Shown here in pieces: positions 1 through 11,251 of a DNA stretch of 64,000 nucleotides. This stretch comes from Myrica gale (lineage: Eukaryota; Streptophyta; Magnoliopsida; Fagales; Myricaceae), in contig OZ005608.1 in assembly GCA_963930655.1 (NCBI GenBank), forward strand, positions 20,051,271-20,115,270, written 5' to 3'. Position 1 is the first letter of the stretch; every line of letters begins with the position of its first letter. The notes below the pieces were generated by a model. The model did not search any database, was not told the DNA's origin, and was given only the letters and a program-made list of their open reading frames with translations. The position numbers and the translations under genes are program-made.

Positions 1-2322
1 TTGGTAAAGATCTATGGTTAACTGATAATAATGGGATTAGGTGTTATGAGGCTCTGATGGACCAATCTAAGGGTGGGTTTGTGTGGTAAAATTTTTGGTA
101 TTGGGTTTAGTGTTGGTATTGGGTTTAGTGAAAAAGTGAAGAGAGAGGTAATATTTTATAATTTTTGTAATTTTTTATATTTTTTGATTGAAGAGAGAGA
201 GATTATATTGGAGTATTTTATTAGGAGAGAGATAAAATTTTGGGTAAAATTTTAGTGACAAACGCAGCCTAAGCATATTGATAAGGTGATTTAGAGGCAA
301 GGCTCAGAACAAATCATGAACAATCGATTGTGATTGAAGACTTCAATGGATTGTATTCGTTATTTAACATCTCAAGCATTTGCTCGTAGAGGCCACGATG
401 AAGGTCCTGACTCCAAAAATCGAGGTAATTTTCTTGAATTGACAAAACTTGTATCAACTTACAATGAGAAAGTTGTCAAGCTTGTGCTAGAAAATGCTCC
501 AAAAAATGCAAAATATACTTCTCATCCTATTCAGAAAGTGATTTTGCATGTTTTAACAATAAGGATATGAACTGCAATTCGTGAAGAAATTGGTAATTCA
601 AAATTTTGTATCATAGTGGATGAAGCTCGAGATGAATCTAAAAGGGAACAAATGACTTTTATTCTGAGATTTGTTGATAAAGAAGGTTTTGTCAAATAAC
701 GTTTCTTTTATGTGTGCATGTTTAGGACGCTTCTGCATTAACTCTTAAAAATGAAATTTCTATTGTCCTTGTTCGACACAACATACAAAATGTTCAAGGA
801 TAAGGGTATGATAGTGCTAGCAATATGTGTGGTGAGTGAAATTGATTACAAGCTCTATGTCTTAGTATTGTCCTTATGTTTATTATATGTATTGTATGGT
901 TCATCGCTTACAACTAGCATTAGTTGTGGCATCAAGAGAAGTACTTTCAGTTCATCTATTTTTTTTACAAAGTTAAGCTTCATTATCAACATTGCCAATG
1001 CCTCTTATAAAAGGAATGATGTATTGAATGCTGCCCAAGCAACTTAAATTGCACATTTGATTGTTATTGATGAACTTGAAATTGGAAGAGGGCAAATCAA
1101 ATTGATAGTTTGAAGTAAACTAGAGATACAAGGTGAAGTTCTCGTTTTAATTCTATATGCAACTTGATAAGAATGTTTCAGGCAACTTTGAAAGTAATTT
1201 TAAATATTATTACATAAGGCTCTACTTATTTTCAACGTGGCAATGGTGATGTAGCATACTCTAGTATCTTGTCATTTGATTTCATTTTTATCTTGCATTT
1301 GATGAGAGATATTATGGGAGTTACAGATTCTCTATGTCAAGCATTACAACAACAAATCCAAGACATTTTAAATGATATGTATTTGGTCAAAACTACAAAA
1401 GAACTTATTCAAAAGTTGAGAGCATATGGTTGGAAATCTATTTTTGAGAATGTGAAAGTCATTTTGTGGAAGTTTTGGTATTGACGTTCATGATATGACT
1501 ACTTTATACACATTGGGTCAAGTTAGATTTTCCAATAAAAAAAATCGTATCACATTGAAGCATCATTATCGAATTGACATATTTATGGCTGCAATAGACT
1601 CTCAGTTGCAAGAGCTGAACAACTGGTTGAATGAGAAAGTAAAAAAACTTCTTATTCTTAGCTCAAGCTTGGATCCCAAGAATGTATATAAATTCTTCTA
1701 AATTGATGATATTTGTAGCCTTGTTGATAAATTTCATCCTCAGGATTTTCTTGAGCATGAAAAGATTCATTTGAGATACCACTCGCAACACTTTGAGCTC
1801 AATGTGCCTCACCATGTTGAGTTGAAATGTTTGTCTACCATTTCTGAGTTATGTCAAAAGTTAGCTAAAACATGAAATTCAAATGCTTATTATTTAATTG
1901 ACAGATTGATTCTTGTGATCTTGACTCTTCCAGTGTCAACATCAACTATAGAGTGAGCTTTTTTCAGCTATGAATATTGTCAAAATAAGACTTCGCAACA
2001 AGATGGAACATAAATTCCTTGCAAATTCTTTAACTATTTACATTGAGAAATAAATTGCTACAAGTTTTAGCACATGAATATTGATAGATGATTTTTATTC
2101 TCTAAAACATCGTCGAGCTCAGTTATGACAAGAGATTCATAGGTTTCGAGTGTGTGGTTTTTTTATATATCCACATTGAAGTAATTATAAAATATTTTGC
2201 TTACTTTTCTTTTGTTGTAATTTAAAATTCATATATGAAATTATTTATTTTTTATTTATTTTAAAAAAATAATATGAAATTAGTTCGGCCCCCTCAAAGT
2301 AAATATCTTGGCTACGCCATTG
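1..2322 (+). pseudogene. decayed hAT transposase gene (TTF-type zinc finger / DUF4371 / hAT dimerisation type)
   Basis: Conceptual translation in shifting frames gives the plant hAT transposase with TTF-type zinc finger. The first 70 bases read like the end of the TTF domain (EALMDQSK). After an inserted MITE come a DUF4371-like stretch at 330-690 (NRGNFLEL, ENAPKNAKYTS, IVDEARDES), a middle part at 900-1700 (KLSFIINI, HYRIDIFMAAIDSQLQEL), and the hAT dimerisation region at 1890-2060 (LTLPVSTST). Many stops and frameshifts break it, so it cannot make transposase. The right end is probably at 2322, where the sequence ending CTTGGCTACGCCATTG is the inverse of a hAT terminus. The left end lies before the window. 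Family assignment is from recalled motifs; the decay is seen directly. Confidence 0.85.
71..269. mobile_element. Tourist-like MITE inserted in the hAT pseudogene (copy 1)
   Basis: A 199-bp element with imperfect terminal inverted repeats (GGGTGGGTTTG at the left, inverse of the right end GGCTGCGTTTG) flanked by the 3-bp duplication TAA (68-70 and 270-272). A second 199-bp copy lies at 44880-45078 with target duplication TTA. A 3-bp TWA duplication with GG...CC ends is typical of PIF/Harbinger (Tourist) MITEs. Removing it restores continuous transposase reading (DQSK followed by HIDKV), so it inserted after the host gene existed. Its short open frame is not a gene. Confidence 0.85.
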
Positions 2323-2905
2323 TTGAGGGCCAAGCCAAAGCCCAAGCTATGTCATATTATTTCTTGCCTCAGCACAGCTTCTACTTCTTTGATTCGTTAT
2401 ATTCTAGCTTCGGTTATATATATTTATGCTCATCTTATACTTGATATAATATTATTCAAATTTAAATTTTTCTTGCATTTGGACAGTGAAAGATGTCCCT
2501 TTACTTCTACCCTTTTAAGTCCCCATGTAGAAGGCAAAGGACATAAAAATTATCCTACCCTGCATGTAATAGTAACAAGAAGATATAACTACAAGAAAGC
2601 TAGTCTCTGTCAACGGTGGCACCTGTAGCAAAAATCATAAAAACCCGTCGGAAAAGCTTTTTGGCCACGACTTTGGCTCGTCGAAGGCTGGTCGGGGTTG
2701 CTACGTACCCAGTGCCATCCTTGACGACCATGCGCCCCCTTCACCGATGCTGTCTATCTCAACCAAAAAATTCCTGGAGAGAGGAAATCCATCTCCATCG
2801 TTGATGATGGTGTCTTGTGCGAATGGGTGGTCACAGTTGCTACTGTGTCCCGTGATATTGTCCACCGCAAAGACTTCTGGACTTCGGCATCATTGTTCTC
2901 TTCAC
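2323..2905. other. intergenic; contains third copy of a MATH-locus upstream block (2326-2430)
   Basis: About 100 bases starting at 2326 closely match 10726-10830 and 24427-24530, the distal upstream parts of the two MATH genes. This suggests that a further MATH locus once lay to the left and was lost or moved out by the hAT insertion. From 2430 to 2905 I see no gene. The short open frames at 2308-2968 have no recognisable family. Confidence 0.5.
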
Positions 2906-2913
2906 GGTGGATG

Positions 2914-4602
2914 CAGTGGCGGAACCAAGATTAGAAGTCAACTATGGCGAACTTTTAAAGCAAAATGATTGATTTTTTTCATACGTAATGCTAAAAGTTG
3001 TCTTAGAATTACATTATAAAAAATTAAAGATTAAAAATATTGAAATACACATATCGTACTATGTATTACGACTGAGAAGGGGCAATTGGATCCTACGTTT
3101 CTGCATCTTCTGAAAATGTTACAATCACAAATTTTCCGCTCGATGTACACTATCATACAATTATTCATCCAGTCATCTCTCATCCAATTACACAAATCAG
3201 TCTTGATAATTTTCATCGTAAATAACACTCTCTCAACAGTTGCAGTCGCAACTGGTAAGACCAATGCCAACTCAGTAAGCTGATAAACTAGTGGATACAA
3301 AATATTCTTTCTGGTCTCAACCATCTTCACAGCAAGACCTCCAATATCTTGAAGCAAAAAAAAAAACATCATGCAATCTAACATCTCTAATGTAAGTGTC
3401 AAGCTGATCTTTAAGAAACTTCTCAGTTGTTGAGAAATCTTCTGGATAAAACTCGGCAAGACGACATAACTTATCAAGATCAAATGTTGAGAATGAGTCC
3501 CTTGGATCAAGACATGCTATGCAAAGAAGTAACTTCGTACATGCTACAAAACCTCATATCACTCTCATATTTCTTCCTGAGAAAATTATGGCTACGCGGT
3601 TGACAAAGACCTTTAATCAAATACCTACGAACTTGATCAATAATCCTATCATCATATTCTTCAATGGATTTATGTAACTCTGGGTCAACAACAATATCAT
3701 CTGGACTAAACTCAATAAGAGGTCTTTTCAAACAAGTATCCATTTCAGAACTAGTAGCCACATTAGGAGTATTAGACAACTCCACGCTTCGTGACCTTTT
3801 TGTGAAAAACCTTTCCATTATCTAAACAAAGCAAAATAAAACAAAATTCATACAAATTTATATATTTTGTGGCATATGTTAGGTTATTTGTGATGAAATA
3901 TTTTGTAATTAACCTTTCTATCAATGATATTATAAAATTGGCCTTAAAAAAATTAAAAGTAGGACTTGTTCTTAGACGTTGACCAAAATAAATATTTGTG
4001 ATGCAATTAATGACTCTAATATAAGAAGCCACTATTTGTATATGAAAAAGCTACCTTAACATGGAAACAAAAACTTAAAACAAAACGCAATGGAATCAGT
4101 ACTTACCTAATAATCAAATAATTTCTCCCAAATTATTAACTATCTAAGATATATAGCTAAATCAATATGTATACCGAACCATCTAAAATTAAAGAGAGAA
4201 CCTGAAACTATTCCTAGACATTGCCAAAAAGAAAAATGCTGGTGAAAAATTAAAATGCAATAATTCTATTTTATATATAATTAATTCTGCCTAACGTGCC
4301 CTAATTTGGAATTAAAACATAATTCAAGATAATTACAAATTCTCAAATCTCAATCATACATTCATACATTCATATAAATTAATTTCACAAGACAAGATAA
4401 TCATAAACGGAACAATTTCAAAATATAAGTATAAATTAATTCACAAACTGTAAAAATGGCGTTTGGTCTGAGCCTTGGGCTCAACCATGGCGGGTCAAGG
4501 CCAACCTATTTTTTTTAAAAAAAAATTACATGTAAAAAATTATTTTGGGCGGAGCCAACCATGGTGGCCGCCATGGTTCGCCATGGCTTGCTTCCGCCCC
4601 TA
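2914..4602 (-). mobile_element. hAT deletion derivative with 8-bp target duplication
   Basis: A complete insertion of 1,689 bp. The left end CAGTGGCGGAACCAAG and the inverse of the right end TAGGGGCGGAAGCAAG match at 13 of 16 positions. The 8-bp duplication GGTGGATG flanks it exactly (2906-2913 and 4603-4610), the hallmark of hAT transposition. Inside is a minus-strand transposase remnant with its middle deleted. Between 3830 and 4500 the DNA is AT-rich with no coding signal. The right subterminal region (about 4450-4600) has repeated CCATGG-type inverted words. Confidence 0.92.
3070..3818 (-). pseudogene. internally deleted hAT transposase remnant
   Basis: On the minus strand, 3818-3507 encodes the N-terminal part of a hAT/TTF-type transposase (starts MERFFTKRS, with EFSPDDIVVDPELH and DQVRRYLIKGLCQPR). 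In the next frame, 3510-3070 encodes the C-terminal end (QDIGGLAVKMVETRKN, then LALVLPVATATVERV, then DDWMNNCMIVYIERK, the hAT dimerisation core). The several hundred residues of DUF4371 and catalytic region expected between them are absent, so this is a classic internal deletion. It cannot act by itself but its ends could have been mobilised in trans. Confidence 0.85.
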
Positions 4603-4610
4603 GGTGGATG

Positions 4611-5166
4611 GTGCTTAACAAAACTTTTACGCGACAACATCATACGGTGGAACGAGACGTCGACGGATACATGGACTATGTAAGTTCGAAGGATTAGTCG
4701 GAGCAAAGCGGCTGAATACCCTCGCCATCAAAAGAACAAAATACAGGTAATAACGTTTTATTTTATTTTATTGTCCTTTCTACACTTGAAAATGAGTGAA
4801 TATATGCAAAGAGGTCAGAAAGATCAAAACTTATGAATATCGATGACGTAGCAAGTACGATCCATAGACTTCAGCTCACATTTAGGACAGAATTTTTACT
4901 TTTGATCCATTTCCACGCCCAATCCTTGAGAGAAGCATGGATCGAAAACTAGGCACAAGTAATGAGAAAATCGTGAAACGTTACTAAATTGGAAATTTAA
5001 ATGAACCACTATTTTCGTTTTTCTATGTTGCTATAAAAATCATTACATTTATGGATGAAGCGTATGCCAATGGGAGGGAATCATGAAAGACTTTTACTTT
5101 AGTTCTAAACCTTGAAGAAATCTACAAAAGCTAAAGCAAATCTATATATAGATTTGGAACATATTG
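4611..5166. repeat. orphan copy of the MATH 3-prime flank (part 1)
   Basis: From about 4780 to 5166 the sequence matches the 3-prime flank of MATH gene 1 (7190-7520) and of MATH gene 2 (21340-21960). Shared words include GATCCATTTCCA, ATCCTTGAGA and GCTATAAAAAT. The match resumes after the hAT insertion at 6551-6680. No MATH coding exon is attached, so this is a remnant of another tandem copy. 4611-4780 holds nothing I recognise. Confidence 0.6.
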
Positions 5167-5174
5167 CATATCAG

Positions 5175-6542
5175 CAGTGGCGGATCCAGGATCTAATTTG
5201 AAGGGGGTCGAACTCATAAGGTGAAATGACAAATTTTTTTTTTCCAATGTAATGTAAAAAATGTCTTATAATTAAAATATCAAAAATTAAGGATTAAAAA
5301 TTTTAAAATACACGTACATAGGGCTGCACAACCCCGGTATAGGTGCCGGTTTTCAAATAATTGTCACCTATATCTGCACCGTTAAGGGTAAAAACCGGCC
5401 CTTAGCGGTGGCGGTTCCGGTTATCCTATATTAATCTTCGTAATAATAAAATGCGACAAAAGGAATGAATTGTCCTTTAACAAAAGGAAATTGTTTTAGC
5501 TTCCAATTTAGAATGTGTGACCGTTGGAACTTAAGGACTGATCTATTTGAGGGCCGCTAGTGTACTGCCCAGAAGCAAAGAGTGCCTCTGAAAAGAATGA
5601 GAAGAAAATTAAATGGTGGGTCTTTCTAAAATCTTTTTTTGCCTCTGCCGGCTTCTAAGTAGTGGTTGGACTTTTAAGCCTTATTAGAATATGTAGTAAC
5701 AGTGGATAAAGGGGGAGTAAAGGATTATGGTGGAGGAAAAAAAATATTTGTACCCTCTGACTTTGTGCTCACTAACATCTCGTGGTTTCTGTCCTTAGTA
5801 ATTGACCAATGGATCTATGAAAGTTTTGAGGGTGAAAGTAATTGAAAAGGCACTATTTTGGTCAGATATGGAATTCGGTTTGGAAAGGCACTATCATTCA
5901 ATGAACAAATTAGCCATTATATCCCAAAATCTTCACGAGAAGTGCAAGGAGTGAGCTGGATGATTAATTCCTTCAAATAAAATAGGCGAATAATAAAATG
6001 GTCAACAATTGACAAGAAACCAAAAGGAGAGGTTTTTACTGGTCACTTCCCTCTTTTTAAAATTATACTCTTTTAGCATGTGAACCCTCGGGATCTTTTT
6101 TGGACAGAACTGTAGAATAGGAACGGGTTACGGGGTAAAGAAACGACATCAGATCTACCTTTGGATAGCCCAAAAGGACAAACACATTTTGAGCTTTCTA
6201 TCAAGGCCCATGCTATCTCAGGTTTACCTAAAGTGCTCTCTGCTCATAACGTGGGGAAGACAGAGACACCTTTGCCTTTGGTTAGCCCAAAAGGTGTAAT
6301 TCTTTTCGGGATTCCTCTCTAAATGGCCCACCCTATTTCAATATTGGGCCAATGGAAGTCGGGCTCCCAAAGGCCCAGGCGCTGCAGGCTGAACACCAAG
6401 TTGGTCTGGGCCTATGGGTATCGGGCTCCCATTGGCCCAGACCAACTTATAAAATAAAAAAATTTACATATGTAAAAAAAATTTTTGGCTGGTCCAATGG
6501 GTGGCGGCCGCCCAGGGCCGCCCACCCCTGGATCCGCCTCTG
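5175..6542. mobile_element. non-autonomous hAT element with target duplication
   Basis: The ends CAGTGGCGGATCCAGG and (inverse of right) CAGAGGCGGATCCAGG match at 15 of 16 positions. The flanks CATATCAG (5167-5174) and CAGATCAG (6543-6550) agree at 7 of 8 bases. It is 1,368 bp long with no transposase. Near the left end (5320-5420) is a CCGG-rich patch, and before the right end (6340-6540) are long GGCC-rich inverted words. It sits inside the orphan MATH 3-prime flank. Confidence 0.88.
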
Positions 6543-6550
6543 CAGATCAG

Positions 6551-7180
6551 CTTTATATAATATTCCAACATCCATCAATTAAAGTAATAGAACATAATGC
6601 ACTTTCATTGGTTCTTTACATTTATTAAAGGCAAATATATACATATAGACATATGATACTTAATGCAAGCAGTAGGGAGAGGTATACTATGGAAAAAGTA
6701 TGGGTGTTCAAAAATCTCCCGATCCGACTCTCTAACCCGGATTGGACCCGCCTCGGCCCGACTGAGTCGGATGGAGTCGGATCCGGATTCAGAGTCGGAT
6801 AGTTTATATAGAAAAACCAGATATTCAGGTCGGAGCTGGATATCAGGATATGAATCTGATTGATCCGGACCCGATTTAATGACTTGGAATAGGTCATCAT
6901 GCAACCGTGTGGCCCACAAAAGGACGTTGCTAGAAGTTAATTATCTCGGCATTCAACAGGTCATTCATTCCTAATGGAAATAGCCAAATTGGTTTAGCAC
7001 GAAATATTCCTCATGCCTGCATGTAAAACCCTTAACGTTTTTTTCTCATGTTTTGTATATGTCAATGTGAGGGGTGTGAACTCAGGCAGATCATGGTTAG
7101 GACGTGAAGAACAGTAGTTGACTGGCACCGTACAGATCTTTTTTCTGAACGTACATTAATTGGTATGTCAGATTGCGATG
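6551..7180. repeat. MATH 3-prime flank remnant plus CCGG-rich element fragment
   Basis: 6551-6680 continues the orphan MATH flank. 6690-6880 is a fragment starting TGGGTGTTCAAAAATC and rich in GATCCGGA / GAGTCGGAT words, resembling one end of the TAGGG-type hAT family found elsewhere in the window; no opposite end or target duplication is visible. 6890-7180 begins the duplicated 3-prime flank of MATH gene 1. Open frames on both strands of 6605-6919 come from the repetitive words and are not genes. Confidence 0.5.
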
Positions 7181-7533
7181 CGTATTAACTGTTTGATTGG
7201 TTGTTACACAGACTTGAACTCGCATTTAGGAGAAATTTTATCCAATTTGATCCATTTCCACCAATCCTTGAGAAAATTAAGCATGGATCCAAAACTAGTC
7301 ACTTAAGAAATGAGAAGATCGTGCTTTGTAATTATACCAAATTTGAAGTTTAAATTAATTAACCATATATATTTTCGCTTTTCTCTGCGGGCTGCGGCTG
7401 CTATAAAAATTATGAGATCCATAAATATTGAAGTATATGACAACTGGAAGGAGCAAATTAAGACTTTTACTTCATTAAAGTAAATTAAGCCAAATATACA
7501 TAGTACAAGTTTAATGAAATAAAAGGAACCACT

Positions 7534-9037
7534 TCACTTTTTCTGAGTAAAGTTCTTGACAACTGATAGTATTTCGACATCTGCCTCGACAACTACAGTG
7601 TCGTTAAGAAGGAAGCTCCTTGATGTATCCCTAAACCCAACCAGCGGCAAGAACTTTCTGTGATAGTATACATTGGCCGAGAGAGAGAACCACTTATATT
7701 CTACAAGAAACAATTCAATATTGAGATCAATATTTCAAAATAAAAACAATTAATTGGAGCAAGAAAAAGCTCTTACCAAAAATTTGATGAGCAAAATTCT
7801 CATTACCAAAACTACTTTCCAAATCAGAGTGTCATATATATGTACGTAGTTGTGGCCAGAAAAATGTTTTCATCTGTTGTACGTAAAAAGATCGCTTAAT
7901 ACAAAAGAAGGGAGTTCACCTGTAATCTCCTTATGTTGTCCATTCGTTATTCGGTCCCGTATACGGACAGAATATTTAGCATAAAATTTTCCTTCACCAT
8001 CTGAGACATATAAACGGAGTCCAACATAGCTTTCCCCATCATCAGGTGAAACATATCTTGGATCTAGCCCCAGCCACCTGTGTTCAATTAATGGAGAAAT
8101 ATGGAATTAACTTCAGAGCAGTTTAAGCAACTCAATTGTACGTAGTCACGGGGTGCAGAATCTGAAACATGTACCATTCGCGGTCTCCAAGTTTGAGGTG
8201 TTCGTTTGGCCAAAAACGCTCATTAGTTAACGTTGAAAACTTCTCAATTTCCCAAGTAGTGCTACTTGTGATTGGAGAACGCAAAATTGACAAGCACTCC
8301 CCTTCACCGGTACATTTTATGACAAAAACCTCAGCGCCAAATACGCAGGAGTCATCAACAAGGTATCCATTGAGAGCATCACCAAAGGTACTAAGGGAGA
8401 GAAACCGTGCGAATCCCCATTCAGTTTTCATCGCATGGAACAACCTTACTTCACCATTAGCATCTACATATATATACGACCAAGCTAGTCACATTTAACA
8501 TTGAGAAACCGGGGAAAAACAAAATCCAAGTACAAGAAGAAACTTTATTAATTTGATGTATTTCGTCAAGAATAAATATACACATCAGAGGAGCTACCTT
8601 GGAGTGTCGAGTACTCGCCCCGAATTTGATCCAACACAAACAATCTAAAGACTGCGTTAACCTCCCAGCCTAGAGGTAAAGAATCCGTTTCTGAAATCAC
8701 CAAGTATAGTGATATGTTTCCCTTCCCATTGCAATCTTTTCTCCCATTGGGGTAGAAAGACAATCTCCTAGAGTTGAAAGGAAGGGAAATACTGCTAGTC
8801 AAAATCTACTAGCTAGGATCACAACATCGACGATATGGGCATAAGAACAAGCTAGGAATTCAAATTAACATACCATTTATAGCCGCAACATTCAAAAACG
8901 TCCGAGTCATACTTTGGCTCTGTGTCCCCTGGAAATATCTTCAACATTTCCGAAAATGATTCAATCTTAAATGTGTAGTGAGCTGGTGGGAGATCTCTTT
9001 TAAATCTTACAACTTGATCTGTCGATTGTAGGAACAT
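7534..9037 (-). CDS. double-MATH-domain protein, copy 1
   Basis: Five exons on the minus strand: 8874-9037, 8598-8767, 8169-8463, 7920-8077, 7534-7700. All introns are GT-AG (91-219 nt), with phases 2, 1, 2, 1. The joined frame is 954 nt, 317 residues, without stops. The first MATH/TRAF-like domain is about residues 18-150 (AHYTFKIESFSEM, DVFECCGYKWRLSFYPNGR, DDSCVFGAEVFVI). The second is about 165-310 (TWEIEKFSTL, SYVGLRLYV, YAKYSVRIRDR, FLLNDTVVVEADVEIL). There is no signal peptide, membrane segment or catalytic domain. MATH domains bind peptides; the double-MATH plant family is large and mostly uncharacterised, so the partner is unknown. An in-frame TAA two codons upstream supports the start. 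A near-identical paralogue lies at 22035-23560. Confidence 0.88.
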
Positions 9038-9116
9038 GATTTAGAGTGCATCACCTAACCTCAGACATTTTGGAATAAAATCTAATAGCTAGGTTAATTA
9101 AAAACTCATAACAAAT

Positions 9117-9124
9117 TATATATA
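9117..9124 (-). promoter_or_regulatory. TATA-like box upstream of MATH copy 1
   Basis: TATATATA lies about 80 bases upstream of the start codon of MATH copy 1. In the aligned upstream region of copy 2 (near 23655) this stretch is replaced by AGGAGTATA, so the box is not kept. Position and sequence fit a core promoter, but AT-rich plant DNA gives many chance matches. Confidence 0.4.
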
Positions 9125-10330
9125 GAAGGATAATTATAGGAAGTTTGGCAGCCATTTACATTTGTAAATTATGCATTGTAATAATGAAATTCCTTCAATC
9201 TACACTCGAAATCAAGCATGCGTGTTTATATATATACTAGTCTATATTTAAGATATTTGTTATGATCAACTTGGTTTAGTTTTGAATATTGTTTATCAAT
9301 AAGTGACTAAATAAAGTATAGGATCTTTTACTTTCAGATGTCATTTATACTTGAACAAACTAAAATACATACAAAAGATAGTAAAAAATTTATTTGGAGG
9401 AGAGACTTCTAGTCTTAGCCTTTGAACTTTTAGGGTGGTTCTAATGAAAAACACAACCCCCTTTATATAGGCAAGACTAGGAACTCTCGTTTATTATTCC
9501 TAGATCCTTTTGACTACTCTCATTATTTCATACATCAAATATTAGCAAGAGTCAATCACCTTGTTATATATTAAAGACAATTACCTATTCTGAATAGATG
9601 AAGAGAACTAACTTAGAAAAAATCATGTAGTTTTCTATGAAAATTTAATGGTTTTTATAGGGAAAACCAAAAGTACTGATCTTCCAACAAAGAGCATGTT
9701 GGGTTCGAACTTCTCCCCAGCAAAATAACCCTCACCCAGGGAAAATTAATAAAACTACTTACTATTTACCTAAAAAACAAAGCCCTTGCTTTCAAATATA
9801 TGTCTAAACATTGAAATATTGGACCTAACTAAATATTAGTTGTAAGTTTGCCATTAAAATCTAACCCAATTTTTTTGGTTAGTGTTTTCACGAGAAAAAA
9901 GTTCCTATTTTCCAAGAAAGATGTCCCAAAAAGAAGTTTCACATTTTCCGAACGGTATAATGTAAGAAATTAGGGAAAATACATTTTTCGCCACGAATTT
10001 TTATAAGTTTTGTATTTTACACCATAAACTAGCATGTTTGAGACATTCTACTAAAAAACTATCAATTACTAACACATTACATTATCCGTCTATTTTTTCG
10101 TCATATTGGATGAAAATTGACTTTTTTTAAAAAAATAAAATGGCGATTATACCCTTAAATATAATTTGCTAAGTGCAATATGTTAGGGATTGTTAGTTTG
10201 TTGGTGCAATCTTTCAATTGTGATAGTTTAGGATATAAAATGTAAAACACCGTAATTTGTGGATGAAAAGTGTATTTTTTTCGAGAAATAATTAAAGCTC
10301 TCCCCTGCTAGGGAATATAATGCATACGAG
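9125..10330. other. MATH copy 1 upstream intergenic region with MITE-like element
   Basis: AT-rich, no gene. 9975-10285 has outward inverted ends (AAAATACATTTTTCGCC at the left; inverse of the right end is close to AAAAATACACTTTTC). This resembles the plant elements beginning TTAAATACACTTTTT also seen at 26197-26560 and 60194-60440. It is absent from the corresponding place upstream of MATH copy 2, so it inserted after the duplication. Confidence 0.5.
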
Positions 10331-10864
10331 ATTGTCCCTTACAAATGAAAACGTCACAAATGGATGATTATGACCATAATAGGTCTTGAAAGAGAGAGAG
10401 AGAGAGCGCACCAGGCGAGAGGTCCTTCTCAGGGAGAGAATGGTTTAGTTTTTCAACTTTTTCGTCCATCTGGAGCTGTTGATATTCTGAGAATCTGCTC
10501 GATCGGTCGATCCACTTTTTTTTCTTTCTTTTCTTTTGGCAAAAAGAAGTTTGGGCTTTATTCCGTGAGGAAGATGTAAACCCAAGCTAGCGTGTGTATA
10601 TATAGCCTGCTAAGTGCTACTTGAGATTCCTAGCTTTCCTTGCGTTGTTAATATATATATATACCTCATATCAGATTCTGATGTCAATCACAAGAGTGGG
10701 ATATATGAAAGCAAAAATGCGGAAAGCCTGAGGGCCAAAGCCCAAGCCATGTCATATTCTTTCTTGCCTCAGCACAGCTTCTACTTCTCTGATTCGTTAT
10801 ATTCTGGCTTCAGTTATTGCCAGCCGTGTCTTTGGGTTTTGTCGTTCTTTTATCGATATCCGTA
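10330..10864. repeat. conserved upstream block of the MATH duplication (copy 1)
   Basis: This block aligns over most of its length with 24030-24560, and its last 110 bases also with 2326-2430. It holds a GA microsatellite (10380-10397), a conserved CAACTTTTTCGTCCATC word, and a TATATATAG followed by CCTGCTAAGTG on the plus strand near 10595-10616. No exon can be proved. It may be the promoter and leader of a lost divergent gene, or simply duplicated intergenic DNA. Confidence 0.55.
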
Positions 10865-11251
10865 CACTACAAGAAATTTGGACTCTAACAACGCCAATTA
10901 TGGCTGGCAAAAATTGGATAATTAGTTGCTAAAAATCTATTGCAACGGAAAGATGTAGTCCAACGTGTCATTTGCATTTCCCCGTCGGCAATGATATATA
11001 ACAGCGACAAAGCAAGATCTTCCCTAATAATGCTCACAAGTTGACTAGAGACCCGCAGATAAAAGGGTGAGAATTCTGGCCGCCAAAGGCTGGCCCACAG
11101 GGTTCTCCTTTTTTCCTTGCCGCAAATGGTTTTTTTTACTCAATACGCAAGTGAAAATTTATTAATTAATATCACAAATGAACGAATAAAATCAATAAAA
11201 ATGAAACATTTATTCAATATAATCTTTTTCCTAATATTTATTCAATATAAT
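10865..11251. other. orphan CACTA-type terminus and AT-rich spacer
   Basis: CACTACAAGAAATTT at 10865 is a typical CACTA (En/Spm) left end. Its flanking triplet (GTA) does not match the nearby right end at 13942 (AAT), and no matching right end with GTA was found, so it looks like a truncated element into which or beside which the next CACTA element inserted. No gene. Confidence 0.5.

Noticed and set aside
8169..8498. Plus-strand open frames of 99-109 residues across the MATH genes (also 22741-23040)
   Set aside because: They are antisense shadows of MATH exon 3 and are conserved only because the exon is.
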